Shown one piece after another: positions 16,210 through 19,032 of a stretch of 19,032 bases of DNA (position 1 is the stretch's first letter; each line of letters opens with the position of its first letter). A program made the translations under genes and the position numbers. The stretch is taken from the NCBI GenBank assembly GCA_024244665.1, contig JAAEOI010000403.1:1-19032 (forward strand), written 5' to 3'. This DNA is from Bacteroidota bacterium (GTDB lineage Bacteria; Bacteroidota; Bacteroidia; Bacteroidales; GCA-2748055). The notes under the pieces are model-generated. The model saw only the letters and a program-made list of their open reading frames with translations, did not search any database and was not told the DNA's origin.

Positions 16210-16569
16210 ATGAGAAATAAGATCGCATTAATTACAGTCCTTTTTTTGATTCTGACACCTGTATCTCTCTCGGGGCAGTCCATCACACGCCTGGTATTTT
16301 TCAACCTGCAACATGAAGCCGGGACACCGGAGGCGGACTCCTTTTTTGAGAATACCATGGTGCTGGGTGAGATTCCCAGTTTATCCGGATTCGCAGTGGA
16401 GAAAGTGGAGGGCAAGAACTTTGAATATGAATACGTTGTCCGGTTGGAATTCAGGGACAGGCAGGGAGTCCAGGAATATGTCGATCACCGGATCCATAAA
16501 GACTACCTGAAGAAGGTATGGAAGGAAAATGTCAGCGGCGGAATGCTGATCGACCTGGTTGGGCTATAA
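16210..16569 (+). CDS. Exported Dabb (stress-responsive A/B barrel) domain protein
   Basis: A 119-residue protein with an N-terminal signal peptide (MRNKIALITVLFLILTP, cleavage near SGQ) followed by a single Dabb ferredoxin-like domain. The pattern is ITRLVFFNLQ, a predicted helix ending at Leu-Gly-Glu-Ile-Pro, a YEYVVRLEF strand, and a helix with the family's typical HRIHKDYLKKVW. Dabb proteins dimerise and are found beside carbohydrate enzymes in Bacteroidota; their role is mostly unknown. The signal peptide places it in the periplasm. It is separated by 159 bp from the upstream cupin and 390 bp from the downstream GH106 gene, so its transcript unit is uncertain. Confidence 0.85.
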   Translation: MRNKIALITVLFLILTPVSLSGQSITRLVFFNLQHEAGTPEADSFFENTMVLGEIPSLSGFAVEKVEGKNFEYEYVVRLEFRDRQGVQEYVDHRIHKDYLKKVWKENVSGGMLIDLVGL

Positions 16570-16788
16570 TACCTCTTCCGGTGATACATCATTGTGGATA
16601 ATGTATGCGGGTGAAATCCCATTAGCGGGCAAATCCGGGTCCATTTCCAGTTCGATAAGTATGACTTTCTGCCCCGCCCTGAGCGGAGGGTTGTATCCAA
16701 AATCAAAACCTCCCCTAAAAGAGGGTCTGACGTGTCTACAATACGAATCGGCTGAAAGCTGAGAATAACCGGTTACATCCGTTCTCAA
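16564..16788 (-). other. Possible hypothetical ORF or gene remnant
   Basis: A 74-codon frame convergent with, and overlapping the last 6 bp of, the Dabb gene. Its codons look plausible and the C-terminal half resembles a beta-rich secreted-protein segment, but there is no signal peptide and no recognised domain. It is the only minus-strand gene candidate in the window. Could be a chance frame. Confidence 0.25.
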
Positions 16789-16959
16789 GTTTTTAAATAA
16801 ACTGAAAGGAAATTGAAAACCTCAACGGATGAAACAATTCTGTATCATTTTGTAACATTATAGCAATTATTTGATTTAATCAGGTGAATCGTTCCGTGAG
16901 GTTTGTGGTATTTTTATAGTTATACTCACGTTAATTTAGTTTCCATAAACAATACCAAG
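16570..16959. other. 390-bp gap upstream of the GH106 gene
   Basis: No + strand gene. A 74-codon minus-strand frame (16564-16788) contains protein-like text (for example AGQKVILIELEMDPDLPANG) and may be the decayed end of a gene, but I recognise no family. Near the right end, GTATCATTTTG (16842-16852) and TTGTAACATT (16850-16859) resemble pieces of the repeats at 2547-2612, so this may be a shared regulatory site. An AT-rich stretch before the GH106 start (16900-16945) could hold a promoter, but no -33/-7 pair stands out. Confidence 0.4.
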
Positions 16960-19032
16960 ATGAAAAAAATCTCTAAACCTTTTCTGCTGAGCATTTTATT
17001 GGTAGCATTCTGTAGTCATAGTTATGTCGACCCCATTGAAAAAGAATTTCTGAATCCACCCGATTGGGCAAAGCCTCATACCTGGTGGCACTGGGTTGAC
17101 GGTCATGTTTCAAAGGAAGGCATCACCTAAGATATGGAAGCCTGGAAAGAGGTGGGCATAGGTGGCTTTCAGCATTTCACCATCGGATGGAAAATTCCTT
17201 TTGGTGGTACAGAGTACCACTCCCCGGAATTTCATGAATATATGGCTCATGCTATGAGTGAGGCGGAACGCCTGGGATTGGAGGCTGGATTTAACTCAGC
17301 TTCAGGATGGTCGTGTACCGGAGGACCCTGGATCAAACCGGAGCATTCCATGAAGATGATTGTGTGGAGTGAAACTAAAATTATGGGGGGTACTGACGAA
17401 ACAGTAGAACTCCAGATTCCTGAACTCAATGCAAAACAAAAGCCATACAATTTCTACCGCGATGTAGCGGTAATTGCTTTTCCCACACCGCAGAACGACC
17501 AGTATCGACTGGAAAACTGGGAGACAAAATCATTGAATGAGCTAAGGTCAAGATCCGACAAGCGCATTCCCACATTTGAAAAGGTACCGGGTGATGCGAT
17601 AATTGCTGCATCAGAAATTAAGATCATTACCGATGAAATGGACAGCAATGGAGTACTGACATGGGATGCCCCGGATGTTAACTGGACAGTGCTGAGGATT
17701 GGCTATACCACCACAGCAGCTACAACCTTTCCCCCTTCAAAAGGTGGCCTTGGTCTTGAAATAGATAAAATGAGCCGGAGGGCTGCCGATATTCACTGGG
17801 ACGAATTGATTGAAAAAATCATTCAGGATGCCGATGGGAAAAAGGCACTTACAACCATTTTAATCGACAGTTATGAAGTAGGGCATCAGAATTGGACGGA
17901 TGATTTTCCGCAACTTTTTAATTCGTTGTGCAATTATGATATTATTCCAAATTTGGTGTGCATGACGGGCAGAATTGTGGAAAGCACAGACTATACAGAG
18001 AGAGTACTTTGGGATGTTCGAAATACGGTTGCCGAATTCACCTACCAAAACTTCTTTCACTATTTCAAAGAAAAATGTCACGAAAAGGGTTTTGAGCTGG
18101 CTTGTGAGCCTTATGGCATCGGCTCTTTCGATGCTTTAAAAGTGGCAAAAATGCTAGATCTGAAAATGACGGAATTCTTTTTATGGGAAACACCCTGGTT
18201 CAGAAGGAATCTTTGGGAGTGGACACGTCAGGTTGTATCTTCTGCCGCCCATTTAACAGGCGATAAGATTGTTGGAGCAGAGGCATTTACACGTCATCAG
18301 GGCGATTGGACTGCCCATCCTTACAAAATGAAAATAAAAGGAGACAGGGTTTTCTCCACTGGAGTGAATCGCTATATTTTTCATTCTTCGGCGCATCAAC
18401 CCTGGAATGATGATGTGAAACCGGGCTTCACCATGGGGAGGTTTGGTACGCAATTTCATAGAAACAATACCTGGTTTTATAAATCGAAAGAATGGTTAAA
18501 GTACATTACACGCTGCCAGTATATTATGCAAAATGGAAATTATGTAAGCGATTTGCTGGTGTTGTATGGTGATGAACAAGGTTTTATGAGTTTAATAGGA
18601 GAGAAAGAGCCAGTTGATATGGATTACATTCCCGGCTACCGTTTTGATTTGGGAGGAATGGGTACGCTTCAAGACCTATCTGTTGATGATAATGGTGACA
18701 TTAGGGTTACACACAATGGAACACTATTGGAAAACAAGTATAGTTTAATATTGCTGAAACGTGCCGACTTAATGACGGTTGAATCTGTTGAGTTGCTCGG
18801 AAAACTGGCCAGCCAGGGCGCAAAAATATTTGCCCCGCGTCCAATCAGAACACCAAGCCTAAACGATTTTGTAAATGCGGATGAAAATTTGGCGAATCTT
18901 ATCGAAAAATATTGGGATTCAGGATTGATAGCTACTCCCGACAAATTTGAACAGACTTTGGCAAAAATTCAGCCAGATTGTGCTTTGCCTGACAGTACGG
19001 AATATTGTCACCACACCATTGATGGTAACAGC
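16960..19032 (+). pseudogene. GH106 alpha-L-rhamnosidase-type gene with in-frame stop, cut by window end
   Basis: Reading from ATG 16960 gives an export signal (MKKISKPFLLSILLVAFCS) and the GH106 N-terminal signature WAKPHTWWHWVDGHVSKEGIT. A TAA at 17128-17130 then interrupts the frame where relatives continue with a charged residue before DMEAWKEVGIGGFQ. After the stop the same frame stays open for 634 codons to the window end, with GH106 features including SGWSCTGGPW, IDSYEVG, ACEPYG and GAEAFT. One substitution (for example AAA to TAA) accounts for the break. GH106 enzymes remove terminal L-rhamnose using calcium. The gene may be inactive, or the stop may be a sequencing error. Restart at ATG 17134 would lack the signal peptide and the N-terminal part of the active-site barrel. 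The 3' end is outside the window. Confidence 0.85.

Overview
The window looks like part of a polysaccharide-degradation locus from a member of the Bacteroidota. The phylum call rests mainly on three neighbouring secreted proteins that end in type IX secretion system (T9SS) sorting domains (a YPNP motif followed by a final short beta-rich segment), together with a lipoprotein sulfatase and GH106-type glycosidases. The genus cannot be told from the sequence. All recognisable genes are on the + strand. I saw no rRNA, tRNA, CRISPR array, insertion sequence or phage gene.

Layout: 1-856 has no gene I can support. 857-2473 is a sugar-porter MFS transporter with an unusual 82-residue insertion. The 215-bp gap after it carries a hairpin and three 22-bp tandem repeats that look like an operator. 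From 2689 comes a tightly packed series: a lipoprotein sulfatase (2689-4086); a very large secreted GH106-like glycosidase with discoidin domains, PKD-like domains and a T9SS tail (4178-8008); a sulfatase with accessory beta domains, a helical repeat and a T9SS tail (8026-10755); a second T9SS sulfatase with two helical repeats that overlaps it by 4 nt (10752-12839); a double class II aldolase (12871-14160); a PHP-domain protein (14187-15413); a decayed 31-codon aldolase stub (15417-15512); and a cupin (15544-16050). A Dabb-domain protein follows (16210-16569), then a 390-bp gap, then a GH106 alpha-L-rhamnosidase-type gene broken by an in-frame stop and cut by the window end (16960-19032).

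How they may work together (inference): sulfatases and rhamnosidase-like enzymes at the cell surface or in the periplasm would desulfate and cleave a sulfated, deoxysugar-containing polysaccharide (ulvan, rhamnan or fucan-like glycans are candidates). The MFS porter would import a released sugar, and the class II aldolase, PHP and cupin proteins would act on it in the cytoplasm. No SusC/SusD pair, regulator or sulfatase-maturing enzyme is present here, so they must lie elsewhere if the locus works this way.

Points of most interest: a discoidin domain that appears to be inserted inside another discoidin domain; an aldolase whose second half has lost all four predicted metal ligands; a sulfatase with an atypical formylglycine motif plus a missing active-site histidine; a 118-bp near-identical DNA segment shared by two neighbouring sulfatase genes; and two gene-decay events (aldolase stub, GH106 nonsense) inside the same locus.
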